DNA of 64,000 nucleotides, taken from Azospirillum sp. TSA2s (GTDB lineage Bacteria > Pseudomonadota > Alphaproteobacteria > Azospirillales > Azospirillaceae). Numbering within the stretch: position 1 is the first letter of the stretch; every line of letters starts with the position of its first letter. The notes below the pieces were generated by a model. That model searched no databases, was not told where the DNA came from, and worked only from the letters and a program-made list of their open reading frames with translations. The position numbers were made by a program, and so were the translations under genes. The stretch covers positions 372,001 through 436,000 of the forward strand of contig NZ_CP039647.1 in NCBI RefSeq assembly GCF_004923315.1, read 5' to 3'. Positions 24,740 to 33,583 of this stretch are shown here, piece after piece.

Positions 24740-26395
24740 TCAGGCCACCCGCATCCGGTCGGCGTCGATGTCCAGCGTGTCGAGCCATGTCGGATCCAGC
24801 TTCGGAACCGACGAGAACAGCAACTGCGAGTAGGGATGCTGCGGCTGCTGCCGGGCGGAAGGGATGATGGTCTCGACCGCCTGCCCGCGGTACATCACGA
24901 TGATCTCGTCGCAGATCGCCTCGATCACCGACAGGTCGTGGCTGATGAAGACATAGGACAGGCCAAGTTCGCGCTGCAGTTCCTTCAGCAGGTCGATGAT
25001 CGTCGAGGCGACGACGGTGTCGAGGGCCGAGGTGATCTCGTCGCACAGGATCAATTTCGGTTCGGCGGCAAGTGCGCGGGCGAAGTTCACCCGCTGTTTC
25101 TGGCCACCCGACAGCTCCGCCGGAAGGCGGTGGCGCAGGGCGCGGGGCAGGCGGACCATGTCCATCAGCGCGTCGATGCGCGCATCGCGGGCCTTGCCGC
25201 GCAGGCCGTGATAGAAGGTCAGCGGGCGGCCGAGAATATCCTCGATCGACTTGGCCGGGTTGAGCGCCGTGTCGGCATGCTGGAAGACGATTTGAAGGTC
25301 GCGCAACTGCTCGCGGCTGCGCTGGCGGGCGCTGTGCCACAGCTCCCGTCCGTCGAACTGGATGTCGCCGTTGCAGGCCGGCAGGATGCCGGCGATGGCG
25401 CGCGCCAGGGTCGATTTTCCACAGCCGGACTCCCCGATGATGCCGAGGTTGGTGCCCCGTTTCACCTGCAGGCTCACCCCCTTGACCGCGAGGGCCAGCG
25501 GTAGCCCGTTCGACTGCGGCGGGCCGTAACCGGCGCTCAGCGTCTTGATTTCCAGCAGCGGGGAGGCATCGGTGGCAAAGGCCTCCGCGGCGGCAACCCG
25601 CCCGCCGGTGTCGGGATGGAAGGCGTGCAGCAATTCCTTGGTGTAGGGATGGGTTGGGCGCGTCAGGATGTCGTTGACGCTGCCCGTTTCCTGCACCTCT
25701 CCGTGGCGCAGCACCATGATGCGGTCGGCGATCTGGGCGACGACGGCAAGATCGTGGGACACATAGACACAGGCGATCCGGCGCTTGTTGGTCACCGCCT
25801 TGAAGGCGCGCAGCACCTCGACCTGGGTGGTGACGTCGAGCGCCGTGGTCGGCTCGTCGAAGATCACCACCTTGGGATCGCCGATGAGGGCCATCGCCGC
25901 CGCCAGCCGCTGCAGCTGTCCGCCCGACACCTGGTGCGGGTAGCGGTCGCCGATGCTGTCGGGATTGGGCAGCGACAGGGCGCGGAACAGGGCGACCGCA
26001 CGGCGGCGGGCCTCGTCCGGCGGCATCAGCTGGTGGATCCGCGTCACCTCGATGACCTGATCCATGATCGTCGCCGCCGGGTTGAAGGCGGCCGCCGCGC
26101 TCTGCGGCACATAGGCCACGACCGTGCCGCGCAGGGCCGCCCGTTGCTTTTCCGACAAGGTCACCATGTCATGGCCGTCGACCCGCACCGTGCCGCCAGA
26201 AATCCGGCAGCCGGGACGGGCGTAGCCCAGCAGCGTCATGGCGGCGGTGGTCTTGCCGGACCCGCTTTCGCCGATGAAGGCGACTGTTTCGCCGGCGGCG
26301 ATGTCGAGGTCGATACCCTTCAGGATTTGTATCCAGCGGCCGGAATCGGTGGTGGCCTCGACCGTCAGATCGCGGATTTCGACAAGATTCGTCAT
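24740..26395 (-). CDS. Peptide-type ABC transporter ATPase, two fused ATP-binding domains (DppD+DppF)
   Basis: A 551-residue protein with two complete ABC domains. The first has Walker A GESGSGKT at residues 42-49, signature VSGGQLQR and Walker B VVIFDEPT. The second has Walker A GESGCGKS, signature LSGGQKQR and Walker B LILCDEIT. The arrangement is as in GsiA or YejF. Start and upstream permease stop share one base (TGATG at 26393-26397), so translation is coupled. It powers import through the permeases encoded just upstream. Confidence 0.95.
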   Translation of the reverse strand: MTNLVEIRDLTVEATTDSGRWIQILKGIDLDIAAGETVAFIGESGSGKTTAAMTLLGYARPGCRISGGTVRVDGHDMVTLSEKQRAALRGTVVAYVPQSAAAAFNPAATIMDQVIEVTRIHQLMPPDEARRRAVALFRALSLPNPDSIGDRYPHQVSGGQLQRLAAAMALIGDPKVVIFDEPTTALDVTTQVEVLRAFKAVTNKRRIACVYVSHDLAVVAQIADRIMVLRHGEVQETGSVNDILTRPTHPYTKELLHAFHPDTGGRVAAAEAFATDASPLLEIKTLSAGYGPPQSNGLPLALAVKGVSLQVKRGTNLGIIGESGCGKSTLARAIAGILPACNGDIQFDGRELWHSARQRSREQLRDLQIVFQHADTALNPAKSIEDILGRPLTFYHGLRGKARDARIDALMDMVRLPRALRHRLPAELSGGQKQRVNFARALAAEPKLILCDEITSALDTVVASTIIDLLKELQRELGLSYVFISHDLSVIEAICDEIIVMYRGQAVETIIPSARQQPQHPYSQLLFSSVPKLDPTWLDTLDIDADRMRVA

Positions 26396-27249
26396 CAGGA
26401 GGCACTCCGATCCCGGATCTTCTGTGGAAGATTGTCGATCAGCAGATTGACGCTGATGGTCAGGGTGGCGATGGCCAGCGACGGCACGATCACCGCGGGC
26501 GCCGCGAAGGGCAGGCCGCCGATGTTCTCGCGCACCAGCGCCCCCCAGTCGGCGTAGGGCGGCTGGACCCCCAGCCCCAGGAACGACAGGCCCGACAGCA
26601 GCAGCACGATAAAGACGAAGCGCAGGCCCAGATCGGCCAGAACCGGACCGACGATGTTGGGCAGGATCTCCGAGCCGATCAGATAGGGCAGGCTTTCCCC
26701 GCGGATGCGGGCGACCATGATGAAGTCCATGGTGTCGATGTTGACCGCCAGCGACCGGCTGAAGCGGTAGGCGCCGGGAATATAGATGACCGACAGGGTC
26801 AGGATCAGTACCGGGATCGACGATCCCACCGCGGCCACGACCATCAGGCCGAACAGCTTGCTGGGGATCGAATTCATGGCGTCGAGCACCCGGCTGACCA
26901 CCATGTCCACCGGCCCGCGCAGCACGGCGGAGGTCATGCCCAGCACGACCCCGGTGAAGCAGGCGATGGCGACCGCGGCCAGCGAGATGCCGACGGTGTA
27001 GCGGGTCCCGTAGATGATGCGGGACAGCATGTCGCGGCCGAGATAATCCGACCCGAGCCACAGGCCGGGCCGCATCGGGCCGAAGTAATCGAAGTCGATC
27101 ATATCCCCCACGGAGTGGGGGGCGATGTAGGGAGCGAACAGGGCAACCAGCGCCCAGAACAGAACCACGCAGAAACTGACCAGGCCTACCGGATTGATCC
27201 TGTAGCCGGACCATGTTGCGAGGGAACCGGTGGAGGTGTGTGTCTTCAT
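26395..27249 (-). CDS. Peptide-type ABC transporter permease (DppC-like)
   Basis: A 284-residue inner-membrane permease with about six membrane segments (first at GLVSFCVVLFWALVALFAPY). It carries the family motif LGSDYLGRDMLSRIIYGTR and the coupling loop MVARIRGESLPYLIGSEILPN. The start at 27249 overlaps the end of the DppB-like gene by four bases (27246-27249). The adjacent gene order is typical of dipeptide/oligopeptide transporters. Confidence 0.93.
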   Translation of the reverse strand: MKTHTSTGSLATWSGYRINPVGLVSFCVVLFWALVALFAPYIAPHSVGDMIDFDYFGPMRPGLWLGSDYLGRDMLSRIIYGTRYTVGISLAAVAIACFTGVVLGMTSAVLRGPVDMVVSRVLDAMNSIPSKLFGLMVVAAVGSSIPVLILTLSVIYIPGAYRFSRSLAVNIDTMDFIMVARIRGESLPYLIGSEILPNIVGPVLADLGLRFVFIVLLLSGLSFLGLGVQPPYADWGALVRENIGGLPFAAPAVIVPSLAIATLTISVNLLIDNLPQKIRDRSAS

Positions 27250-28196
27250 CGGAGCCTCGGGTTCGACAGGATGGCGACGATGTCGGCGGCGGTGATCAGG
27301 ATCAGATAGCCTACGCAGAAAATCATCGCGCAGGACTGGATCAGCGGCAGGTCGCGGGTGGACACCGCGTCGACCATCAGCTTGGCGATGCCGGGATAGT
27401 TGAAGATCGTCTCGACGATGATGACGCCGCCCACCAGATAGGACAGCGACAGCGCCACCGCGTTGGAGATCGGTCCCAGCGCGTTGGGCAGAGCATGGCG
27501 CAGGACCATCCGGGGCCGCGACGCGCCTTTCAGCAGCGCCATCTCGACATAGGGCGTGTTCAGCGTTTCGATCACGGCGGCCCGGCTCATGCGGATCATC
27601 TGCGCCGAAACCCCGAAGGTCAGCGTGATGACCGGCATGGCATAGGCCCGCAGGAGCCCGGCGAAACTGTCGACATTGTAGGTGAAGGACAGGGCCGGCA
27701 GCCATTTCAGGTAAACCGCGAACAGCAGGACGGCCAAGGTCGCCAGCACGAATTCCGGAACCGAGATGATGCCGATGGTGGCGACGGTGACGACGCGGTC
27801 ATACAGCGTGCCCCGCCACATCGCGGCGGTGATGCCGAGCGTCAGCGCAAGGGGAACCGATATCAGGGTGGTCAGGCCGGCAAGCTTCAGCGTGTTGAGC
27901 AGCCTACCGGCGATCAGCGACGACACCGGCATATGGTTGGCGTAGGAGGTGCCGAGATCGCCCTGGAACAGCCCGCCGATCCAGTAGAAGAAGCGCAGCA
28001 GGGCCGGTTCGTCGAGATGCATGGCCGTGCGCAGGCCGGCGATCGCCTCCGGCGTCGCCGCCTGACCCAGCAGGATGGTCGCCGTATCGCCGGGCAGCAG
28101 CGTGGTGGCGAAGAAGACTGCGAAGGACACGATGGTCAGCGTGACCAGCGCAATGAACAGCCGGCCGAGGATGAGGGAGGGAACACGTGATGTCAT
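27246..28196 (-). CDS. Peptide-type ABC transporter permease (DppB-like)
   Basis: A 316-residue permease that begins with the family's usual first membrane segment (LGRLFIALVTLTIVSFAVFF) and LLPGDTA. The coupling loop is MIRMSRAAVIETLNTPYVE. It lies 121 bases downstream of the binding-protein gene, a gap that contains a stable hairpin. Confidence 0.93.
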   Translation of the reverse strand: MTSRVPSLILGRLFIALVTLTIVSFAVFFATTLLPGDTATILLGQAATPEAIAGLRTAMHLDEPALLRFFYWIGGLFQGDLGTSYANHMPVSSLIAGRLLNTLKLAGLTTLISVPLALTLGITAAMWRGTLYDRVVTVATIGIISVPEFVLATLAVLLFAVYLKWLPALSFTYNVDSFAGLLRAYAMPVITLTFGVSAQMIRMSRAAVIETLNTPYVEMALLKGASRPRMVLRHALPNALGPISNAVALSLSYLVGGVIIVETIFNYPGIAKLMVDAVSTRDLPLIQSCAMIFCVGYLILITAADIVAILSNPRLR

Positions 28197-28273
28197 GCCT
28201 GGCCTCCGCATGGTGAGGCGCCCCCGGAGGGCTTGCCCAGTCGGGCGGCGACGAGAGGGGCCACGGCGGACCG

Positions 28274-28293
28274 GGGCGGCCGGACAGCCGCCC
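28274..28293 (-). terminator. Hairpin between the binding-protein and permease genes
   Basis: GGGCGGC (28274-28280) and GCCGCCC (28287-28293) pair around CGGACA, inside a G+C-rich run. It lies just after the solute-binding gene in the direction of transcription. Such structures often protect the upstream mRNA or partly stop transcription so that the binding protein is made in excess. Confidence 0.4.
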
Positions 28294-28317
28294 GCCCCGT
28301 CCCGCCGACCCACTGTA

Positions 28318-29925
28318 TCAGGCAGCCAGCCAGACATACTCGGCAAACGCGTAGCCCATCATGCCGCCCAGCGGGTTGGGAGCGAGGCCCTTCAGCTTGT
28401 CGGTGATGGCGTCCACGTTGGAGATGTAGGCGGGGATGATGGTGCCGGCTTCCTCGGAGATCATCACCTGCATCTGGTCGTACAGTTCCTTGCGCTTGGC
28501 CCAGGCGAGCGTGCCGCGCGCTTCGAGCATCATCTTGTCGAACTTCTCGGACTTGTACTGGCTCTCGTTCCACGGCGCTTCGGAGGCGTAGAGGAGGGAG
28601 AAGAGGATATCCGGCGTCGGGCGCGGGTTGATGTTGCCGAAATGGATCGGGGCCTTCAGCCAGTAATTGCTCCAATAGCCGTCGGACGGCACGCGCTGGA
28701 CGTCGAGCTTCATACCGATGTCGGCGCCGGCGGCCTGGATCACCATGGCCATGTCGACGGCGGATGAGGCGGCGTCCGACGTGATGACCGGGATGGATTG
28801 TCCCAGCACGCCCGCCTTCTTGAACAGGGACTTGGCGCGTTCCGGGTCGAATGCCTTGGGTTTCAGCGCGGCGTTGTGGAAGGGGCTGGACGGGGACACC
28901 GGCTGATCGTTGCCGACCTCGCCGAAACCGCGCAGGGCGGATTTGACGATCTGCTCGCGGTTGACGAGATATTTCATCCCGTCCACGAAATCCTTGCGGC
29001 TGCCCGGCTCCATGTCCAGGCGGATGTTCAGGTCGGTGTAGTTGCCGGACGTCGTCTTGGACAGGGAGAAGCCCTGCTGCCCGTCGACCAGCCGGGTGGA
29101 GCGCGGGTTGATCGCCGCGGCGAGGTGGATGTCGCCGGACAGCAGCGCGTTGACGCGGGCGTTGTCGTCGCTGATCGCGAAAAACTCGAAGGAATCGACG
29201 TTCGGGCCGCCCTTCCAGTAATTCGGGTTGTGCACGCCGATGGACCGCACGCCCGGCTCGAAGCTCTTGCAGATGAAGGCGCCGGTGCCGTTGCCCTTGG
29301 AGAAGTCGGTGGTGCCGTCGGCCACGATCATGAAGTGATGCGTGGCCAGGATGGTCGGCAGGTCGGCGTTCGCGGTCGCCAGCGTGATGGCGACGGTGCT
29401 CTTGTCCACCGCCTTGATGTCCGTCATCTGGGAGGCGATCTTCGCGACCTTGGACCCGACGGCCGGATCGAGATGGCGCTTCAGCGAGAACACCACATCG
29501 TCGGCGGTCAGCGACTTGCCGTCGTGGAAGGTCACGCCCTTGCGGAGCTTGATCGTCCAGGTCTTGGCGTCTTCAGTATCGACCGACTGGGCCAGTTCCA
29601 TCTGCGGGATGCCGGCCTTGTCGAGGAAGGTCAGGCGGTTGTAGAAGGCACAGCAGCGGACATAGTCGGTCGACAGCGACGCCTTCGCCGGGTCCAGCGT
29701 GTCGGCGGTGGATGACGACCAGCCGGCGGCCTTGAGCGTGCCACCCTTCACCGGCTCTTCGGCAACCGCGGCGTCGGCGCGGCCCACAAGGAGGTTGGCG
29801 GCGGCGAGCGACACCCCGCCCGCCATCAGCATCTTGAGCAGATCGCGGCGGTTGGCCCCACGCCGGATGGCGCTTTCGACCATGCTGTCGTCGATCCGGG
29901 ACCAGCTATCAGGCGTCTTTGTCAT
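28318..29925 (-). CDS. Peptide-type ABC transporter substrate-binding protein (family 5), Tat-exported
   Basis: A 535-residue family 5 binding protein. The N terminus has NRRDLLKMLMAGGVSLAAAN near residue 25, a twin-arginine signal, with cleavage probably near VGRADAAVAE. The body carries KTWTIKLRKGVTFHDGKSL near residue 110. It is the first gene of the transporter operon (binding protein, DppB, DppC, fused ATPase). It recognises a peptide-like or opine-like ligand for the surrounding enzymes. Confidence 0.94.
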   Translation of the reverse strand: MTKTPDSWSRIDDSMVESAIRRGANRRDLLKMLMAGGVSLAAANLLVGRADAAVAEEPVKGGTLKAAGWSSSTADTLDPAKASLSTDYVRCCAFYNRLTFLDKAGIPQMELAQSVDTEDAKTWTIKLRKGVTFHDGKSLTADDVVFSLKRHLDPAVGSKVAKIASQMTDIKAVDKSTVAITLATANADLPTILATHHFMIVADGTTDFSKGNGTGAFICKSFEPGVRSIGVHNPNYWKGGPNVDSFEFFAISDDNARVNALLSGDIHLAAAINPRSTRLVDGQQGFSLSKTTSGNYTDLNIRLDMEPGSRKDFVDGMKYLVNREQIVKSALRGFGEVGNDQPVSPSSPFHNAALKPKAFDPERAKSLFKKAGVLGQSIPVITSDAASSAVDMAMVIQAAGADIGMKLDVQRVPSDGYWSNYWLKAPIHFGNINPRPTPDILFSLLYASEAPWNESQYKSEKFDKMMLEARGTLAWAKRKELYDQMQVMISEEAGTIIPAYISNVDAITDKLKGLAPNPLGGMMGYAFAEYVWLAA

Positions 29926-29990
29926 GCTAGCCTCACTCTGTTCGTGTGTTGTCTGTTTCTTATTTTTTGGCGCGCTCCGGTTTGGCCCGG

Positions 29991-30722
29991 TTACGCGGAG
30001 ACGGTCTTCGGCGTAGCGGCGGCATCGACCGCATCCGCCAGTTCCGCCATCGAGCGGAAATGGAAATCCGGTTCGGTGAATTCGGCGGGCTCGATGGTGC
30101 CGCCATAGCCCTTCTGCGCATGCCGCCGCTGGATCCAGCAATTTTTCATGCCGAGGCGACGCGAAACGCCGATGTCGTGATACTGGCTCTGGGCGACGTG
30201 CAGGATGTCGTCCTTGCTGCCGCCGTCGCGCTCGACGAAGTCGAACACCTGCTGGAAGAAGGCGGGGTCGGGCTTCTCGACGCCGGTGTCGTCGGCGGTG
30301 AAGCCGGCATGGAATGGGTCGTCCAACTCGCGGGAGAAATGGGTGAAGGCCCAGCGCCGCGCATTTGTCATCGCGATCAGCTTGTAGCGCTTGGCCAGAC
30401 GGGCCATGGCGTCCCTGCTGTCGGGGAAGCCGGCCCAGGACGCTGCGGAATCGCGCAGGCGTTCACCGTACTGCGTGCCGGCGGGAAGTCCCAGCTTCGG
30501 CGCGATGACCGAATAGACCCGCACCAGATCGTCGGGGAAAAGGTCGGTGGCGTCGGTGTAGCGCGCTTCGCGGTAGAGGGTCAGCGCAGCTTCGCCGTCC
30601 ACCGTGGTTCCCGCCTCCGCCGCGATTTCGGCGAGGCAGTCCTTGATGCCACCTTCGAAGTCGATCAGCGTGCCGACGACGTCGAAGGTCAGATATTTGA
30701 AATTCAGCAGACTCTTGGGCAA
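29991..30722 (-). CDS. HAD-superfamily haloacid dehalogenase-type hydrolase 1
   Basis: A 243-residue HAD hydrolase. The nucleophile motif is FDVVGTLID with Asp14. The residue two positions on is not Asp, as is usual for L-2-haloacid dehalogenases and unlike HAD phosphatases. Motif II is AMTNAR, the motif III lysine is in GVEKPDPAFF and the motif IV Asp in QYHDIGVSRRLG. A real haloacid substrate is not implied: many such proteins sit in amino-acid catabolic clusters with unknown function. It lies 65 bases upstream of the binding-protein gene on the same strand; a paralogue is at 33584. Confidence 0.85.
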   Translation of the reverse strand: MPKSLLNFKYLTFDVVGTLIDFEGGIKDCLAEIAAEAGTTVDGEAALTLYREARYTDATDLFPDDLVRVYSVIAPKLGLPAGTQYGERLRDSAASWAGFPDSRDAMARLAKRYKLIAMTNARRWAFTHFSRELDDPFHAGFTADDTGVEKPDPAFFQQVFDFVERDGGSKDDILHVAQSQYHDIGVSRRLGMKNCWIQRRHAQKGYGGTIEPAEFTEPDFHFRSMAELADAVDAAATPKTVSA

Positions 30723-30912
30723 CGCACCAACTCCTCATCAAGGACCGCGTGGGAACCGTGTCGGTTCGGCGGAGCGTTTCAGGTTCGGCGGCATCGTCCG
30801 CCGGGTTGTCTCTGGAGGTGGCCCCTCTGGAGAGTGTCCAGAGTTCCGGTCTTCTGTCCCATCCAGTGTGGTCTAAGGGCTTGACGCCTGTCTCTGAATA
30901 TCGGTGTCGGAC

Positions 30913-30926
30913 AGCAGAAAATGCTG
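30913..30926. promoter_or_regulatory. Lrp-like half-site in the HAD upstream region
   Basis: AGCAGAAAATGCTG has 4-base arms (AGCA and TGCT) and shares GCAGAA with the Lrp dyad at 24146-24159. It sits in the 251-base gap between the aminotransferase gene and the HAD gene, where a promoter for the HAD and transporter genes is expected. This is weak evidence. Confidence 0.25.
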
Positions 30927-30973
30927 GATACAGGGGTGTTCACGGATTCTTGCGCGGACGCCCCCTTTTTCGC

Positions 30974-32350
30974 CTATCGCATCGCCCGGCGGATGTCGGG
31001 ATCCTCAAGTGTCTGGTCGAGCGTTTGGGCTGTGCGCTCCAGGATCGCATCGATGTCGTCGTCGGTGCAGCAGAGCGGCGGGGCATAGCCCAGCACACCG
31101 TTCCCGAAGGCACGGATGACCAGCCCGTTGCTCCAGGCGCGGTCGAAAATCCGCCGGGACGGCTCGGCGGCGGCCGGCAGCGGGGTCTTGCGGTCCTTGT
31201 CCACCACCAGCTCGATGGCGGCCAGCATGCCGCGTCCGCGCACATCGCCGACCAGCGGGTGGTCGCGCAGGGCATGCAGTCCGGCCATCAGCCGCGCGCC
31301 CGCCTTGACGCCGTTGGCCAGCAGGCCGTCCTCGTACAGCCGCAATGCCTCCAGCCCCACCGCGGCACTCACGGGGTGGGCGGAATAGGTGTAGCCATGG
31401 CCGACCGCGGCGGCTCCGGCAGCATCGGCGATGGTGGCATAAACCGCGTCGGACAGGAAGACGGCGCCCATCGGCACATAGCCGGAGGTCAGGCCCTTCG
31501 CCGTGGTCATCAGGTCGGGAACCACGCCGTCGTCGGTGCAGGCGAACAGCGGGCCGGTGCGGCCGAAGCCGGTGATGACCTCGTCGGCGACGAACAGGAT
31601 GCCCAGGCTGCGGCAGCGGTCGCACATCGCCTTCATCCAGCCGTCGGGCGGAACCAGGACTCCGCCGGACCCCTGGATCGGTTCGGCATAGAAGGCCGCC
31701 ACCCGCTCCGGCCCGCCGATCTCGGCGATCTTGGCGTCGAGCGCGGCGAGCGAGGCGGCGATGATCGCGTCGGCATCGTCGCCGACCGGGTTGCGGTAGG
31801 GGTAGTGCGACGGAATCTTGTGCTGCCAGTCGAACGGCACGCCGAAGCCGGCATGGAAGGCGGGCAAGGCGGTCAGCCCGGCGCCGACGGTGGAGGAACC
31901 ATGATAGCCCTGCTCGATCGAGATGAACTGGTCGCGCTGCGGCTGGCCCTTGGCCTGCCAGTAGTAGCGGATGAAGCGGATGGTGCTGTCCACCGCGTCC
32001 GACCCGCCGAGCGTGAAGAAGACATGGTTCAGGTCGCCGGGAGCGCGTTCGGCCAGCGCCGCCGCCAGCCGGATCGCCGGTTCGCTGCCGAGCCCGAAAT
32101 AACCGGTGGCGTAGGGCAGTTCCTGCATCTGGCGGGTGGCGGCCTCGACGAGGCTCTTCTGTCCATAGCCGGCATTGACGCACCACAGGCCGGCGAAGCC
32201 ATCCACCAGCCGGTGGCCGGACGTGTCGGTGAGGGTGGCCCCGGAGCCGGAGGCGATCACCCGGACGCCGGCCTTCTCATGGCTGCGGTAGGATGCGACG
32301 GGATGCACCAGATGGGCACGGTCGAGTTCGATCAGGGAATTGCTGAGCAT
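30974..32350 (-). CDS. Class III (omega-amino acid:pyruvate-type) aminotransferase
   Basis: A 458-residue class III aminotransferase, which moves the terminal amino group of diamines or omega-amino acids to pyruvate or 2-oxoglutarate. Features are the entry segment LWCVNAGYG, the cofactor contact EQGYHGSSTVGAGL, VADEVITGFGRTG and the Schiff-base lysine in TTAKGLTSGYVPMG. It starts 13 bases after the GNAT stop on the same strand. Its product semialdehyde would suit the aldehyde dehydrogenases at 35640 and 38216. Confidence 0.92.
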   Translation of the reverse strand: MLSNSLIELDRAHLVHPVASYRSHEKAGVRVIASGSGATLTDTSGHRLVDGFAGLWCVNAGYGQKSLVEAATRQMQELPYATGYFGLGSEPAIRLAAALAERAPGDLNHVFFTLGGSDAVDSTIRFIRYYWQAKGQPQRDQFISIEQGYHGSSTVGAGLTALPAFHAGFGVPFDWQHKIPSHYPYRNPVGDDADAIIAASLAALDAKIAEIGGPERVAAFYAEPIQGSGGVLVPPDGWMKAMCDRCRSLGILFVADEVITGFGRTGPLFACTDDGVVPDLMTTAKGLTSGYVPMGAVFLSDAVYATIADAAGAAAVGHGYTYSAHPVSAAVGLEALRLYEDGLLANGVKAGARLMAGLHALRDHPLVGDVRGRGMLAAIELVVDKDRKTPLPAAAEPSRRIFDRAWSNGLVIRAFGNGVLGYAPPLCCTDDDIDAILERTAQTLDQTLEDPDIRRAMR

Positions 32351-32363
32351 GGTCCTCTCCGGA

Positions 32364-33245
32364 TCAGCCGAGTGCCTGGCTGGCGAGCGCGAAGGTCGAG
32401 ATGGGGGGGGGCGCTGCGGCCGCCGATGCCGTTGGGGCGGCGCGGCGCATGGCGATACCGCCGCCGACATGGCGAAGACCACAGTCGGCCAGCCAAGGGC
32501 CGAGGCCGGTGTCGGCGGTGGTGTCCACCCGCAGGAATTTGCCGGGATTTGCGGCGATAATCGGACCGATCAGGGCCTTGGCGCCGTCCACATCGGGTGC
32601 CACCACTGGGCCGATGACTTGGCCGCGGCCGAAGTCGCGCAGGGCGGCGAAGCCGACAGGAGCGCCGTTGCGACGCAGCAGCGTGAAGGAACCACGCTCG
32701 GCGAACCGCTCCAGCAGCTGGCTGCGGTCGGCGCCGAAGGCCTGCCGGTCGAGGGCGGCGATGGCGGCGCGGTCGTCGGCGCCCGCTGGGGTGACGTCTT
32801 CCGTCGCAAACAGCGCAACCGGACCGCCTTCTCCCTGGTGCTGAAGGACCGTGCCAACCTCGCGGAAACCCAGTTTTTCGTAGAGCGGCAGCCCATCGGT
32901 CGTGGCGACGAGGCGCAGGGGGCGGTCTCCCGCGAGAGCCATGGCCTCGTCCATCAGGCGGCGGCCAAGGCCCTGCCCGCGCCAGCCTTCATCGACGATG
33001 ACCATGTTGATGGTGGCGGCATCCTCGCCATAGGGGGTCATTAGCACCGTGCCGACCACCTGCGCACCGTCCGGCGCCTCCGCATCCACAGCGACAAGCC
33101 CCTGGCTGAGCGCGAGGGTCAGGGACCAGTCTTCCAGGCGGTGCGGCCATTGCGCCTGCCGCGACAATGCCAGCGCATCCTTTAGATGCTTGGGTTCGAA
33201 AGCCAGACAGTGAACCGTTCTTTTGGAAACCGTATTCTTGCTCAT
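32364..33245 (-). CDS. Two-domain GNAT-family N-acetyltransferase, paralogue 1
   Basis: A 293-residue protein. The N-terminal GNAT domain has the acetyl-CoA loop VDEGWRGQGLGRRLMDEAM and LYEKLGFREVG. It is followed by a second acetyltransferase-like domain (from about residue 155, GFAALRDFGRGQVIGPVVA). A low-complexity Ala/Pro stretch precedes the C terminus, which ends STFALASQALG. The same architecture and ending (TFALATQALG) occur in the protein at 42504-43427, so the two are paralogues. The ribosome binding site is AAAGGAC. It may acetylate an amine intermediate; the acceptor is unknown. Confidence 0.85.
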   Translation of the reverse strand: MSKNTVSKRTVHCLAFEPKHLKDALALSRQAQWPHRLEDWSLTLALSQGLVAVDAEAPDGAQVVGTVLMTPYGEDAATINMVIVDEGWRGQGLGRRLMDEAMALAGDRPLRLVATTDGLPLYEKLGFREVGTVLQHQGEGGPVALFATEDVTPAGADDRAAIAALDRQAFGADRSQLLERFAERGSFTLLRRNGAPVGFAALRDFGRGQVIGPVVAPDVDGAKALIGPIIAANPGKFLRVDTTADTGLGPWLADCGLRHVGGGIAMRRAAPTASAAAAPPPISTFALASQALG

Positions 33246-33583
33246 GGGCAGTCCTTTCACCCTCTGCCTCAAGAGTGGGCGCACCGCTCCCGGACGTTCG
33301 TCTGAAGGCGACGCCCGCCGCGACATCTTCCACCTTTGCTTCGGCGGCCGGCCGCATCTTATGCCGTGGCGGAGCGCTTGGACCCGGTTCCGACCCGGCT
33401 CTGGGGGCGCGGGCGCCGCTCCGCTCCCAACCAAATGCTGAGGGCCGAGACGGAAACGGAACTTTGTGCTTTCGCGCCGGGCAATTCGGTCAGGCCCGGC
33501 ATTGCGACGAGGCTAGGATCATGGGGCAGGGCGAGATCGCGCCCCAAGCCATTCCCCCACCGCCCCATCCCGAGGAAGCAGCC
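33246..33583. other. Divergent promoter region between the GNAT and HAD genes
   Basis: The 338-base region separates the minus-strand GNAT/aminotransferase genes from the plus-strand HAD/oxidoreductase genes, so it must hold two promoters. I see no gene and no standout -35/-10 pair. Confidence 0.4.
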
